Positions 16,713 through 24,080 of a stretch of DNA of 28,598 nucleotides are shown here, piece after piece. The position numbers were made by a program, and so were the translations under genes. The notes beneath the pieces are model-generated. The model was not told the DNA's origin. It did no database searches and saw nothing but the letters and a program-made list of their open reading frames with translations. Origin of the DNA: MED-G82 sp964342675 (lineage in GTDB: Bacteria > Pseudomonadota > Gammaproteobacteria > Magnimaribacterales > D2472); NCBI GenBank assembly GCA_964342675.1, contig CAYFFR010000018.1, positions 1-28,598 of the forward strand, written 5' to 3'. The first letter of the stretch is position 1. Every line of letters starts with the position of its first letter.

Positions 16713-17714
16713 ATGAACTTCATTGATGAAGCTCTCCTAGAGGTTAGAGCTGGAAATGGGGGATCTGGTTGTCAAAGTTTTAGAAGAGAAAAATATATAC
16801 CTAAAGGTGGTCCTGATGGAGGCGATGGTGGTAAAGGTGGAGATGTCATTTTTGCAGTTGATCAGAATATTAATACATTAATTGATTTTCATAACAAGAA
16901 GATAATAGAGGCTAAACATGGGGCTGCTGGCATGGGTAAAAACAGATCTGGAACAAGCGCATCTGATTTATATCTCAGAGTTCCATTAGGCACTATGATC
17001 TTTCAGAATGATACTAATACATTGATCCATGATTGTAATGAAATTGGACGTGAATATTTAGTTGCAAGAGGAGGCACTGGAGGATTAGGAAATACTAGAT
17101 TTAAGTCTTCTACTAACCAAGCTCCCAGAAAATTTACGGAAGGTGATTTAGGAGAAACCATCAGCATTCGTCTTGAGCTCCGTTCAATTGCTGATGTTGG
17201 TCTGGTTGGGTTTCCTAATGCAGGCAAATCAACTTTTTTAAGATCCATTTCTGCTTCAAAGCCTAAAATTGGTGATTATCCATTTACGACATTAAGACCT
17301 AACTTAGGCACAGTTAAAATTCATGATACATCAATAGTAGTAGCAGATATTCCAGGTCTGATTGAAGGGGCATCACAAGGATTGGGCTTAGGAATAAATT
17401 TTTTAAAACATATTTCAAGAACCAATAACCTAATATTTTTTTTAGATCCAGTTAATCAAGAGCACAGTGCTTTTAAGCAATTTTCTATTTTGACAAAAGA
17501 ACTAGAATTTTTTGATAAAGCATTGCTCCAGAAGAATGCTTGGATAGTTCTTAATAAAATTGATTTATTTCCTGATGAAGGTTTATCTTTAATATCAGAG
17601 TTAGAATCTAAATTAAAGGAAATTGGAGTTAAAACTGATAAATTGATGGCAATATCAGGATTTACCAAGAAAAATATTGATCAGCTTCTAAACTCTTTGA
17701 TTATCTCAAATTAA
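16713..17714 (+). CDS. obgE: GTPase Obg/CgtA
   Basis: Ribosome-associated GTPase needed for late 50S assembly and linked to stress and ppGpp signalling. 333 aa, shorter than E. coli (390) because the acidic C-terminal extension is missing. The glycine-rich Obg domain fills residues 1-158 (VRAGNGGSGCQSFRREKY). G motifs: GFPNAGKST (166-174), switch TTLRPNLG near 192, DIPG (212-215), NKID (281-284) and SGF near the end. In Pseudomonas-like genomes proB follows; here the gene meets rpsT head to head with a shared TTAA. Confidence 0.97.
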   Translation: MNFIDEALLEVRAGNGGSGCQSFRREKYIPKGGPDGGDGGKGGDVIFAVDQNINTLIDFHNKKIIEAKHGAAGMGKNRSGTSASDLYLRVPLGTMIFQNDTNTLIHDCNEIGREYLVARGGTGGLGNTRFKSSTNQAPRKFTEGDLGETISIRLELRSIADVGLVGFPNAGKSTFLRSISASKPKIGDYPFTTLRPNLGTVKIHDTSIVVADIPGLIEGASQGLGLGINFLKHISRTNNLIFFLDPVNQEHSAFKQFSILTKELEFFDKALLQKNAWIVLNKIDLFPDEGLSLISELESKLKEIGVKTDKLMAISGFTKKNIDQLLNSLIISN

Positions 17715-17974
17715 GATATTTTTTTAATAGCCTTAATCAGTCTGCTTTTAGTTCTAGCAGCAGAATTACGATGCATAACACCTTTACCTGAAGTTGTATC
17801 CAGCATCTTTTCTGCTTTCTTGAAAAGTAATTTTGCTCCATCTACATCCTGATCGGTTATAGCATTCTTGACTGCTTTAACTGCAGTCCTAGCTTGTGCT
17901 CGCTGAGAATGTTTTAACCTATACCTTGAGGTATTCTGTCTCGCTCTCTTAATAGATTGTTTTGTATTTGCCAT
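17711..17974 (-). CDS. rpsT: 30S ribosomal protein S20
   Basis: Helical 16S rRNA-binding protein of the 30S body. 87 aa, the E. coli length. It begins MANTKQSIKRARQNTSRYR and keeps TTSGKGVMHRNSAARTKSRL near the end. Its stop shares TTAA with the obg stop. A monocistronic transcript from the promoter upstream is likely. No Shine-Dalgarno is visible, and the predicted leader is very short. Confidence 0.97.
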   Translation of the reverse strand: MANTKQSIKRARQNTSRYRLKHSQRAQARTAVKAVKNAITDQDVDGAKLLFKKAEKMLDTTSGKGVMHRNSAARTKSRLIKAIKKIS

Positions 17975-17988
17975 AAATTAAAACGGCT

Positions 17989-18017
17989 AGTTTAATGATC
18001 TGAGAGGTGATTGTCTA
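17989..18017 (-). promoter_or_regulatory. Sigma-70-type promoter of rpsT
   Basis: On the minus strand: TAGACA (18017 to 18012), a 17-base spacer, and TAAACT (17994 to 17989). The predicted start near 17982 leaves a leader of about eight bases before the rpsT ATG. Confidence 0.55.
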
Positions 18018-18060
18018 GATAAATCTTTTTATTGATAGATTACTTTTAATAGAAATAGTT

Positions 18061-20049
18061 ATGAAGTATCCTTCGTGCATGAAAAGATTATTTTTTATTC
18101 CTATTTTAATTTTTTCTTTTTCAATCGATGTTTTAAGCATCAATATAGATGAAGAATTCTTAAAAAGATTTAGTTCGCTTCCAACATACAGCAATGCAAA
18201 AATATCTCCAGATGGGAAAATTATCAGTGTTATTTTTAAAATAGATGGAAAGAATGCTCTTGCTTTTTTTCAAGCTGATGATTTTACATTAATTGATGTG
18301 CTTAGATTAAAAGAAGAGGATGAACAGGTTGGCCCTTATTCGTGGGTAAATAATGAAAGAGTAGTAATTAGCATTCAATATCAGGTTGGTTCTTTGGAAG
18401 TACCAATATCAAGAGGTGAGTTATTTGCTGTCAACTATGACCTGTCTGATCCTAGTTATATTTATGGTATCAGAAAAGAAACATCTAGTAGCAAGAAGAC
18501 TATAGTGGATAAATTTTCTGGAGCGTATCTCTTAGATAGACTTATTGATGACCCAGACCATATTTTGGTTGGAGTGACATCTTTTGGTAGATCTGTAAGT
18601 GGTGGAAGACTGACCATCCTTAGATTAAATGTTTATGACGGTCAGCAGAAGAAGTATGGACGAAGCCCTCCTGGGGTTAGATATGTCATGACTGACAGCA
18701 ATCATGAACCAAGGTTCGGAGTGGGCCAATCGACTGATGGAGAAATAGTCACTTACATTAAGGATTTAGAAAATGATAGATGGATCGAACTTGAAAGAAG
18801 CAAAACGCTTGGCGGCGGCCACATAATGCCAGTTTCGTTTACTGACGATGATTCAGCTATTTTAGTTTTAGACGATACTAAATCATCAACCGCAAAGCTT
18901 AAATCTATCAACTTAACTGATTTCAGCGAAGAGACCCTGTTTCATCATCCTAAATATGATCCTTATCCTCAGCTTATCGATAAAAAACTCATCGCAGTTG
19001 GTGTGGCACCAGATTATTCTCGTGTTTATTGGATGGATGATGGTCCTGAGGCGATGATAGCTAATCAATTAGTTAGAGCCTTTAATGATGGCAATGATTC
19101 TATTGCTAAGATTTCTAACGTTGTCATAACAGCTATGTCTGAAGATCGAAATAGGGTGCTATTAAAAGTATCGGATGATAGATCGTCACCCAGATATTAC
19201 TTTTATGATGTACAAGAAAATAAATTAGTTGATTTCTTGACAGTATGGCCAGAGATTAATGAAAAGAATTTAAGTCCCACTAGCCCATTTAAATTTAAAA
19301 ATTCAGATGGTGTCATGCTGCATGGTTATTTCACTAAGGCTAGAAATGATGCTGAAGAAGGACTGCCTCCATTAATAGTATTGCCTCATGGTGGACCAAT
19401 TGGACCAAGAGATTTTTGGGAGTTTGATCCTGATGTACAAATTCTTTCTAATGCTGGTTATGCGGTTATGAAAATTAATTACAGGGGTTCAGGTGGATAT
19501 GGTAAAGAATTTCTTAAACAGGGTATGGGTGAGCCTGGCGGCATAATACAACAAGATATAATAGAAGCTACTGAGTGGGTGATTGAACAGGGTTGGGTAG
19601 ATAAAAACAGAGTTGGTATTTATGGTGGAAGTTTTGGAGGTTATTCCGCTGTACAAGCTCCCATTTTAAGACCTGATCTCTTTAAGGCTGGAGTAGCCTA
19701 TGTGGGAATTTTTGATCTAAATTTAGATTTTGTTGAAGGTGGTTGCCAATCAGCTTATTCTTGTAAGTCAGCACTTGGTCAGCAATGGGGCAGTGATCCA
19801 GAAAAAAGAGCGCAGATGTCACCAGTTAATAATGCTCAAAAGCTACAAGCACCTATCTTAATTGTATCCGGTGAAGAGGATACAAGATGTCCCCCTGAGC
19901 AAGCATATGCTCTTGAAAAAGCTTTAAAAAAATATAATAAGGAACACAAACTAATTATGGTTCCTAAAGAGGGCCATGGTTTTATCAATCCAGATAATCG
20001 ATTTATGTTCTATAAAGAAATGCTTATACATTTTGATAAGCATCTTTAG
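18061..20049 (+). CDS. Exported prolyl oligopeptidase-family (S9) serine peptidase
   Basis: 662-aa probable periplasmic peptidase that cleaves peptides, likely for nutrient recovery (inferred). The N-terminus MKRLFFIPILIFSFSIDVLS is a signal-peptide-like helix. It is cleaner if translation begins at the second Met (18079) than at 18061; no Shine-Dalgarno decides. Residues about 30-400 resemble a beta-propeller and the rest an alpha/beta hydrolase. Triad: S524 in GGSFGGY, D607 in GEEDTRCPP, H639 in EGHGF. HGGP near residue 444 is the expected oxyanion region. Cysteines in GGCQSAYSC could form a disulfide. It matches the acyl-peptide hydrolase/dipeptidyl-peptidase branch of S9; exact specificity is unknown. 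It appears to be transcribed alone. Confidence 0.88.
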   Translation: MKYPSCMKRLFFIPILIFSFSIDVLSINIDEEFLKRFSSLPTYSNAKISPDGKIISVIFKIDGKNALAFFQADDFTLIDVLRLKEEDEQVGPYSWVNNERVVISIQYQVGSLEVPISRGELFAVNYDLSDPSYIYGIRKETSSSKKTIVDKFSGAYLLDRLIDDPDHILVGVTSFGRSVSGGRLTILRLNVYDGQQKKYGRSPPGVRYVMTDSNHEPRFGVGQSTDGEIVTYIKDLENDRWIELERSKTLGGGHIMPVSFTDDDSAILVLDDTKSSTAKLKSINLTDFSEETLFHHPKYDPYPQLIDKKLIAVGVAPDYSRVYWMDDGPEAMIANQLVRAFNDGNDSIAKISNVVITAMSEDRNRVLLKVSDDRSSPRYYFYDVQENKLVDFLTVWPEINEKNLSPTSPFKFKNSDGVMLHGYFTKARNDAEEGLPPLIVLPHGGPIGPRDFWEFDPDVQILSNAGYAVMKINYRGSGGYGKEFLKQGMGEPGGIIQQDIIEATEWVIEQGWVDKNRVGIYGGSFGGYSAVQAPILRPDLFKAGVAYVGIFDLNLDFVEGGCQSAYSCKSALGQQWGSDPEKRAQMSPVNNAQKLQAPILIVSGEEDTRCPPEQAYALEKALKKYNKEHKLIMVPKEGHGFINPDNRFMFYKEMLIHFDKHL

Positions 20050-20070
20050 GTTTAATATTAGATTTTAAAA

Positions 20071-20420
20071 TGGTGGAGGCGGCGGGAATTGAACCCGCGT
20101 CCGTTAGTTCTTCAACCTAACTTCTACATACATAGCTTTATCTTTATATTTTACTTTAATGACCCGATAAGCAGGGAATTAAAGCTAGCCTAAATAAATT
20201 TTTTGCGATATTAAGTTAAGGCTCCTTAACAAGGCTAGACTATGTGATTTACCAATGCTTCAAACCATAGCCAATTTTTGCATCGGTTAGCCAATTAAGC
20301 GGCTAAAGCGTAGTTGTCGTTATTTGCAACTATTTTTTTTGTGATATTTTTTACAAGAATTATCACGATCTTGGCATGCGCTTTGGAATCCAATAAAAAC
20401 GTCGAACCCAATTCGCCCCC
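20071..20420 (-). ncRNA. ssrA: Transfer-messenger RNA (tmRNA)
   Basis: One-piece tmRNA of about 350 bases that rescues stalled ribosomes with SmpB. The 5' end GGGGGCGAATTGGGTTCGAC and 3' end ...CGCCTCCACCA pair as a seven-base acceptor stem (GGGGGCG with CGCCTCC, one G-U), followed by discriminator A and an encoded CCA at 20073-20071. The T-arm GGGTTCAATTCC is intact. The tag frame near the middle encodes ANNDNYALAA. The interior must hold the usual pseudoknots, which I did not fold. smpB lies 25 bases upstream on the same strand. Confidence 0.97.
20295..20327 (-). other. tmRNA tag reading frame (ANNDNYALAA)
   Basis: Inside ssrA on the minus strand: resume codon GCA (20327-20325), ten codons ANNDNYALAA, and a TAA stop at 20297-20295. 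A TAGTT precedes the resume codon, similar to the resume-setting bases in E. coli. The LAA end is the ClpXP degron; NNDN replaces the E. coli NDEN. Confidence 0.93.
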
Positions 20421-20431
20421 AGGGAGAATGG

Positions 20432-20437
20432 ATTATA
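20432..20437 (-). promoter_or_regulatory. Candidate -10 element of ssrA
   Basis: Perfect TATAAT on the minus strand, 11 bases before the mature tmRNA 5' end, within the smpB-ssrA gap. The slightly long distance fits a primary transcript trimmed by RNase P. The -35 would lie inside the smpB 3' end and is poor, so readthrough from smpB may contribute. Confidence 0.5.
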
Positions 20438-20445
20438 TATGAAAA

Positions 20446-20907
20446 TTATCTGCGTTTAGAATTTTTAATGAGTCTATTTCTTTTTCTTTCCCAGTCTCTT
20501 TTTTTAATATCTTGACGCTGGTCAAATCTCTTTTTACCTCGTCCTATATCTATATCGCATTTAATTTTATTATTCTTCCAATAAATCTTAGTGAGCACAC
20601 ACGTTAGTCCTTTTTTATTGATCGCATCACTTATTTTGAAGATCTCTCTTTTATGCAAAAGTAGTTTTCTTGATTTAGTTTTATCTACTTCAATTTTTAG
20701 AGATGCCGGAGGGTCTATTTTAAGACCGATTAACCAAGCTTCATTCTTTTTAAGAATTACATAGGTGTCTTTCACATCAACTTTTCCATTTCTAAGGCTC
20801 TTTACCTCCCATCCTTCCAAAACTATCCCTGCCTGAAAGTTATCCTCTAATGCAAAATTCCTTTTTGCATTTTTATTAACTACTATTGTCTTATTGGTTT
20901 TATTCAT
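20446..20907 (-). CDS. smpB: SsrA-binding protein SmpB
   Basis: tmRNA partner in trans-translation; it mimics the codon-anticodon stem and places tmRNA in the A site. 153 aa against 160. Motifs: NKNAKRNFALEDNFQAGIVL, EGWEVKSLRNGKVD near residue 31, and the basic C-terminal tail DIKKRDWERKRNRLIK, which enters the mRNA channel. It lies just upstream of ssrA on the same strand, so both parts of the rescue system are linked. Confidence 0.97.
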   Translation of the reverse strand: MNKTNKTIVVNKNAKRNFALEDNFQAGIVLEGWEVKSLRNGKVDVKDTYVILKKNEAWLIGLKIDPPASLKIEVDKTKSRKLLLHKREIFKISDAINKKGLTCVLTKIYWKNNKIKCDIDIGRGKKRFDQRQDIKKRDWERKRNRLIKNSKRR

Positions 20908-20953
20908 TGATGAGAGACTTTAATATAGTCATATTATCAAGCATTTTTAGACT

Positions 20954-21409
20954 ATGAAAATAATATCTATTCAGCAAAAAGTATCTTTAATCTACCTAGG
21001 TGTTGGATTTTTTATTGTTTTGGCATTTCTGCCGTGGGTGTTGCCTCATCATCAAGCTGAGTACTCTATAAAAATTTTTATACTCTATAGCTGCATTATC
21101 ATAGCCTTCATAAGCGGAAGTATTTGGTTGTATGAAGATATAAATGTTTCAAGAGTTAAAGATCTCATAGCAATTTTATTTTCTTTAATGTCGTTATCAG
21201 GAGCATTGATTGTAGATCATAACCCTTTAATAGCTTTGATCATTAATGTTGCTGCTTTAAATTTAATTTTAGTATTTGAATTAAGATACTTTTCAGATCA
21301 ACCTGAGCATCATGACTATTATAAAGCTAGGAAACTAGCCACGTACTTAGTTACAATACTCTTTATGATTCAAGCAGCATACCTATTAAATCCCTATATC
21401 ATTAGTTAA
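20954..21409 (+). CDS. DUF3429-like small membrane protein
   Basis: 151-aa inner-membrane protein of unknown function. About five hydrophobic helices are visible, near residues 9-27, 37-57, 66-84, 88-105 and 128-147. The pattern FILYSCIIIAFISGSIWLYE and the final YYKARKLATYLVTILFMIQ resemble the DUF3429 family (from memory, not searched). It begins between smpB and the symporter gene, ending eight bases before the latter, so the two are probably cotranscribed. No function should be assigned. Confidence 0.75.
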   Translation: MKIISIQQKVSLIYLGVGFFIVLAFLPWVLPHHQAEYSIKIFILYSCIIIAFISGSIWLYEDINVSRVKDLIAILFSLMSLSGALIVDHNPLIALIINVAALNLILVFELRYFSDQPEHHDYYKARKLATYLVTILFMIQAAYLLNPYIIS

Positions 21410-21417
21410 TACACCTT

Positions 21418-22782
21418 ATGAATACACAAGCAAAAGTGAAATGGATTAGTAAATGGACTTTTATTTTAGCTGCCGTTGGCTCCGCAGTAGGCTTAGGAAA
21501 TATATGGGGATTTCCTTATAAAGCAGGAACTGAAGGCGGCGGCGCGTTTGTTCTAATTTATTTAGGTTGCATTGTTCTGGTTGGCCTTCCAATCATGATG
21601 GCTGAAATTATTATTGGTAAAAGATATCGTATGAGCCCTGTTGGATCTATGAAGATGGCAGCATCAGAATCAAATGTATCTTCAAAATGGCAGTTAATAG
21701 GTTGGGGCGGATTAGTAGCAGGAATATTTATATTATCTTTTTATAGCGTTCTAGCTGGCATATGCATTCATTATATTGGGATAGCATTTAATCCTGTTGA
21801 AGGCATTGATTCTGCAGAGCAATTTGATCTGGTAACTAAATCACCATCAAATCTACTTTTATGGCATTCGTTATTTATGATTTTGACTGCTTCAATTATT
21901 GCTGCAGGAGTCATTAATGGTATTGAAAGAATAGTTAAAATCTTAATGCCAGCACTTTTTATAATTATGATGATAATGGTAATTAATTCTTCTATCGTAG
22001 GAAATTTTATAGAAGGCATTAAATATCTATTTGTACCTGATTTTAGCAAGATAGACTCAAATACTATTTTAGTAGCAATGGGCCAGGCTTTTTTCAGTTT
22101 AAGTTTGGGGATGGGAGCGATTATGTGTTATGGAGCTTACATAGCTGATGACCAGAATATTTTTAAAACCTCCTTAACGGTTGCTGGTTTAGATACATTG
22201 ATTGCCATTTTAGCAGGCCTTGTTATTTTTCCTCTTGTGCTTGCAACAGGCTTAGAAGCAGAAGGACCAGGACTGGTATTTGTTACTCTTTTAACCGAAT
22301 TTACATCAATGCCTTATGGGGAAGTAATAGGATCTCTATTTTTTCTACTCTTAACAATTGCAGCTTTAAGTAGCGCTATTTCACTTTTAGAACCAAGCGT
22401 TGCATACATGGAACAAAATAGGATCCTTTCCAGGCCTATTGCAGCGATGATCCTTGGTATGGTTGCTTGGATTTTAGGTATCGGGAGTGCATTAAGTTTT
22501 AATCTCTGGGAAGAATATAAATTTTTAGGCGACAAAAATTTTTTTGATTCAGTGGTATTTATTGGTAATGAGCTAATGCTGCCCTTAGGAGGCATGCTGG
22601 TAGCTTTTTTTGTTGGTTGGAAGCTAAAACCATTAATAGCTGCTGAAATGTTAGAAGACTCATCAAATATAATTTTTAGAATTTGGATAATTTTTATTAG
22701 GTTTATTAGTCCTATCCTTATTGCTCTAATATTTGTAAATGTAATTTATGGATTTTTTAACCCACCGCCACCATCTGCATAG
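21418..22782 (+). CDS. Sodium-dependent transporter, neurotransmitter:sodium symporter family
   Basis: 454-aa inner-membrane symporter with the LeuT fold, probably importing an amino acid or similar solute with sodium. The first-helix signature is clear: FILAAVGSAVGLGNIW (residues 15-30) then GGGAF (40-44). About 11 or 12 helices can be counted, including a sixth-helix AMGQAFFSLSLGMGAIMCYG. The Arg that usually follows NIW/NFL (gate Arg30 of LeuT) is Gly31 here, seen also in some bacterial subfamilies, so substrate assignment is open. The end FFNPPPPSA is short. ratA follows two bases after the stop if its TTG start is right. Confidence 0.9.
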   Translation: MNTQAKVKWISKWTFILAAVGSAVGLGNIWGFPYKAGTEGGGAFVLIYLGCIVLVGLPIMMAEIIIGKRYRMSPVGSMKMAASESNVSSKWQLIGWGGLVAGIFILSFYSVLAGICIHYIGIAFNPVEGIDSAEQFDLVTKSPSNLLLWHSLFMILTASIIAAGVINGIERIVKILMPALFIIMMIMVINSSIVGNFIEGIKYLFVPDFSKIDSNTILVAMGQAFFSLSLGMGAIMCYGAYIADDQNIFKTSLTVAGLDTLIAILAGLVIFPLVLATGLEAEGPGLVFVTLLTEFTSMPYGEVIGSLFFLLLTIAALSSAISLLEPSVAYMEQNRILSRPIAAMILGMVAWILGIGSALSFNLWEEYKFLGDKNFFDSVVFIGNELMLPLGGMLVAFFVGWKLKPLIAAEMLEDSSNIIFRIWIIFIRFISPILIALIFVNVIYGFFNPPPPSA

Positions 22783-22783
22783 C

Positions 22784-23215
22784 TTGAAAAAACACATCCA
22801 TCACTCTGACGAAATTTCAGCAAACTCACTCAGGGTGTTTAATTTAATTAATGATTTTGAGCTCTATAAAGATTTCTTACCAGGATGTATAGCGTCTAAA
22901 GCCTTAAATATACAAGAATCAAGTATCGAAGGGATGCTCACCTTTAGCTATGTTAATCAACACTATGACCTGCATTCTTTAAATCGCATTGAACAAGATG
23001 ATGGTCTATATAAGATATATATTGAACAAATCACTGGACCATTTGAGAGTTTGCATGGGTCGTGGACAATTGAGAGCATAACAGATGATAAAACACGGGT
23101 TACTTTTTCTGCTGAGATAGAATCTAATTTAATGATGGGTTTATTACTAAATGACTTTATTCTTAAAAATTTTATTAATCGTTTTGTTGAGTCATTTAAA
23201 GAGAGAGCTCTATAA
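22784..23215 (+). CDS. ratA: RatA-like START-domain protein (SRPBCC/COQ10 family)
   Basis: 143-aa START-like hydrophobic-pocket protein related to E. coli RatA and mitochondrial Coq10; it may bind ubiquinone or affect ribosome association. Motifs: VFNLINDFELYKDFLPGC, ITGPFESLHGSWTIE and the end FVESFKERA. I chose the TTG at 22784, two bases after the symporter stop, because it aligns with the normal RatA N-terminus. The alternative ATG at 22748 adds 12 residues and overlaps the symporter by 35 bases. Neither has a clear Shine-Dalgarno. smpB, ratA and bamE are neighbours in E. coli too, which supports the call. Confidence 0.88.
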   Translation: MKKHIHHSDEISANSLRVFNLINDFELYKDFLPGCIASKALNIQESSIEGMLTFSYVNQHYDLHSLNRIEQDDGLYKIYIEQITGPFESLHGSWTIESITDDKTRVTFSAEIESNLMMGLLLNDFILKNFINRFVESFKERAL

Positions 23216-23223
23216 AATAGTCG

Positions 23224-23565
23224 TTAGTTATTTTCGTTAGGTAAATTATCTACCAGGTTCCAACTATCTAGTAATTCATTTTGGCTAAAGATTAGAGTAA
23301 GTTTCTTGTCAACGAAGGCAGTTTCTCCAACCTTAATAGAATAATAATAATCCCATCTATCTTTATTCAAAGGGCTGTTTGCAAGCGGAGTACCAAGTAA
23401 GTATTTAACTTGATCTTTAGTTAATCCAGACTTTAGTTTTTCAAGGTCTTTATCTTCAATAATATTGCCCTGTAAGACAGCTACTTTATATGGGCTCAAA
23501 GATACACATCCTGTTAGATAAGCAATGCAAGCCAGACTAAGAAATTTCTTTAAAAATTGATTCAT
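23224..23565 (-). CDS. bamE: Outer membrane assembly lipoprotein BamE
   Basis: Lipoprotein subunit of the BAM complex that inserts outer-membrane beta-barrels. 113 aa, the E. coli length. Lipoprotein signal MNQFLKKFLSLACIAYLTGC puts the lipidated Cys at residue 20. Family motifs: QGNIIEDKDLEKLKSGLTKD, VKYLLGTPLANSPLNKDRWDY and the beta-strand VDKKLTLIF. It is divergent from fur, as in Pseudomonas (omlA-fur), and convergent with ratA with eight bases between. Confidence 0.95.
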   Translation of the reverse strand: MNQFLKKFLSLACIAYLTGCVSLSPYKVAVLQGNIIEDKDLEKLKSGLTKDQVKYLLGTPLANSPLNKDRWDYYYSIKVGETAFVDKKLTLIFSQNELLDSWNLVDNLPNENN

Positions 23566-23584
23566 TTGATCATTTGATTATACT
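23557..23584 (+). promoter_or_regulatory. Candidate sigma-70 promoter of fur
   Basis: TTGATT (23557-23562), a 16-base spacer and TATACT (23579-23584), with a predicted start near 23591 and a leader of about 25 bases. The -35 overlaps the first codons of bamE. The same bases read TATAAT on the minus strand (23582 to 23577), a candidate bamE -10, so the two promoters would compete. Confidence 0.45.
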
Positions 23585-23615
23585 TGAAGTTGCTAAAAAA
23601 ATACTTAGCTTAGTA

Positions 23616-24026
23616 ATGAATAAAGAAACAAAAGAACTTAAGAAGGCAGGGCTTAAAGCTACATTACCAAGAATAAGAATCTTAGAAACTCTTGAAAGTA
23701 GTAGTGAAAGACATTTGTCAGCTGAAGAGATATATAAAGAACTAATCTCGGCAGGAGAAGAAATTGGTTTAGCAACTGTCTATAGAGTATTAACGCAATT
23801 TGAGTCTGCTGGAATAATCTTAAGGCATAATTTCGAAGGCAATCATGCTGTTTATGAAATATCACCAGATGACCATCATGATCACATGGTTTGTCTTGAG
23901 ACTGGCAAAGTTATAGAGTTTCATGACGATACCATCGAGGAGCTCCAAGAAAAGATAGTTGCAGAACATGGTTATGAGATGGTTGACCATTCAATGGTGT
24001 TATACGTAAAACCTAAATCAAAATAA
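23616..24026 (+). CDS. fur: Ferric uptake regulator Fur
   Basis: Iron-responsive repressor. The ATG at 23616 gives 136 aa and the normal N-terminus KELKKAGLKATLPRIRILE. The open frame extends to an ATG at 23574, but that start lies upstream of the predicted -10 and adds residues absent from the family. The winged helix includes GLATVYRVLTQFESAGI (residues 51-67), and the metal-site HHDHMVC is at 87-93. C93 is present but the C96 position is Thr, and the C-terminal cysteine pair of E. coli Fur is absent, as in Pseudomonas Fur (tail VLYVKPKSK). It is followed by grpE after a 54-base spacer. Confidence 0.95.
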   Translation: MNKETKELKKAGLKATLPRIRILETLESSSERHLSAEEIYKELISAGEEIGLATVYRVLTQFESAGIILRHNFEGNHAVYEISPDDHHDHMVCLETGKVIEFHDDTIEELQEKIVAEHGYEMVDHSMVLYVKPKSK

Positions 24027-24033
24027 ACCACCT

Positions 24034-24062
24034 CTTGAAGTATTTATTATCTGACCTTATAT
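24034..24062 (+). promoter_or_regulatory. Sigma-32-type heat-shock promoter of grpE-dnaK-dnaJ
   Basis: CTTGAA (24034-24039), a 15-base spacer and CCTTATAT (24055-24062) match the sigma-32 consensus CTTGAA / CCCCATAT at 6/6 and 6/8 positions. The predicted start near 24069 leaves a short leader with GGGAAG before the grpE ATG at 24081. It is placed exactly where a heat-shock promoter is expected. Confidence 0.7.
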
Positions 24063-24080
24063 AGTCATAAGGGAAGAAAA

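Noticed and set aside
20050..20445. Long gap between the S9 peptidase gene and smpB as empty sequence or a tRNA gene
   Set aside because: The tRNA-like end belongs to a complete tmRNA: acceptor pairing, T-arm and tag frame all fit ssrA.
23574..23615. Longer Fur start at 23574
   Set aside because: It lies upstream of the predicted fur -10 and adds residues not seen in Fur proteins.
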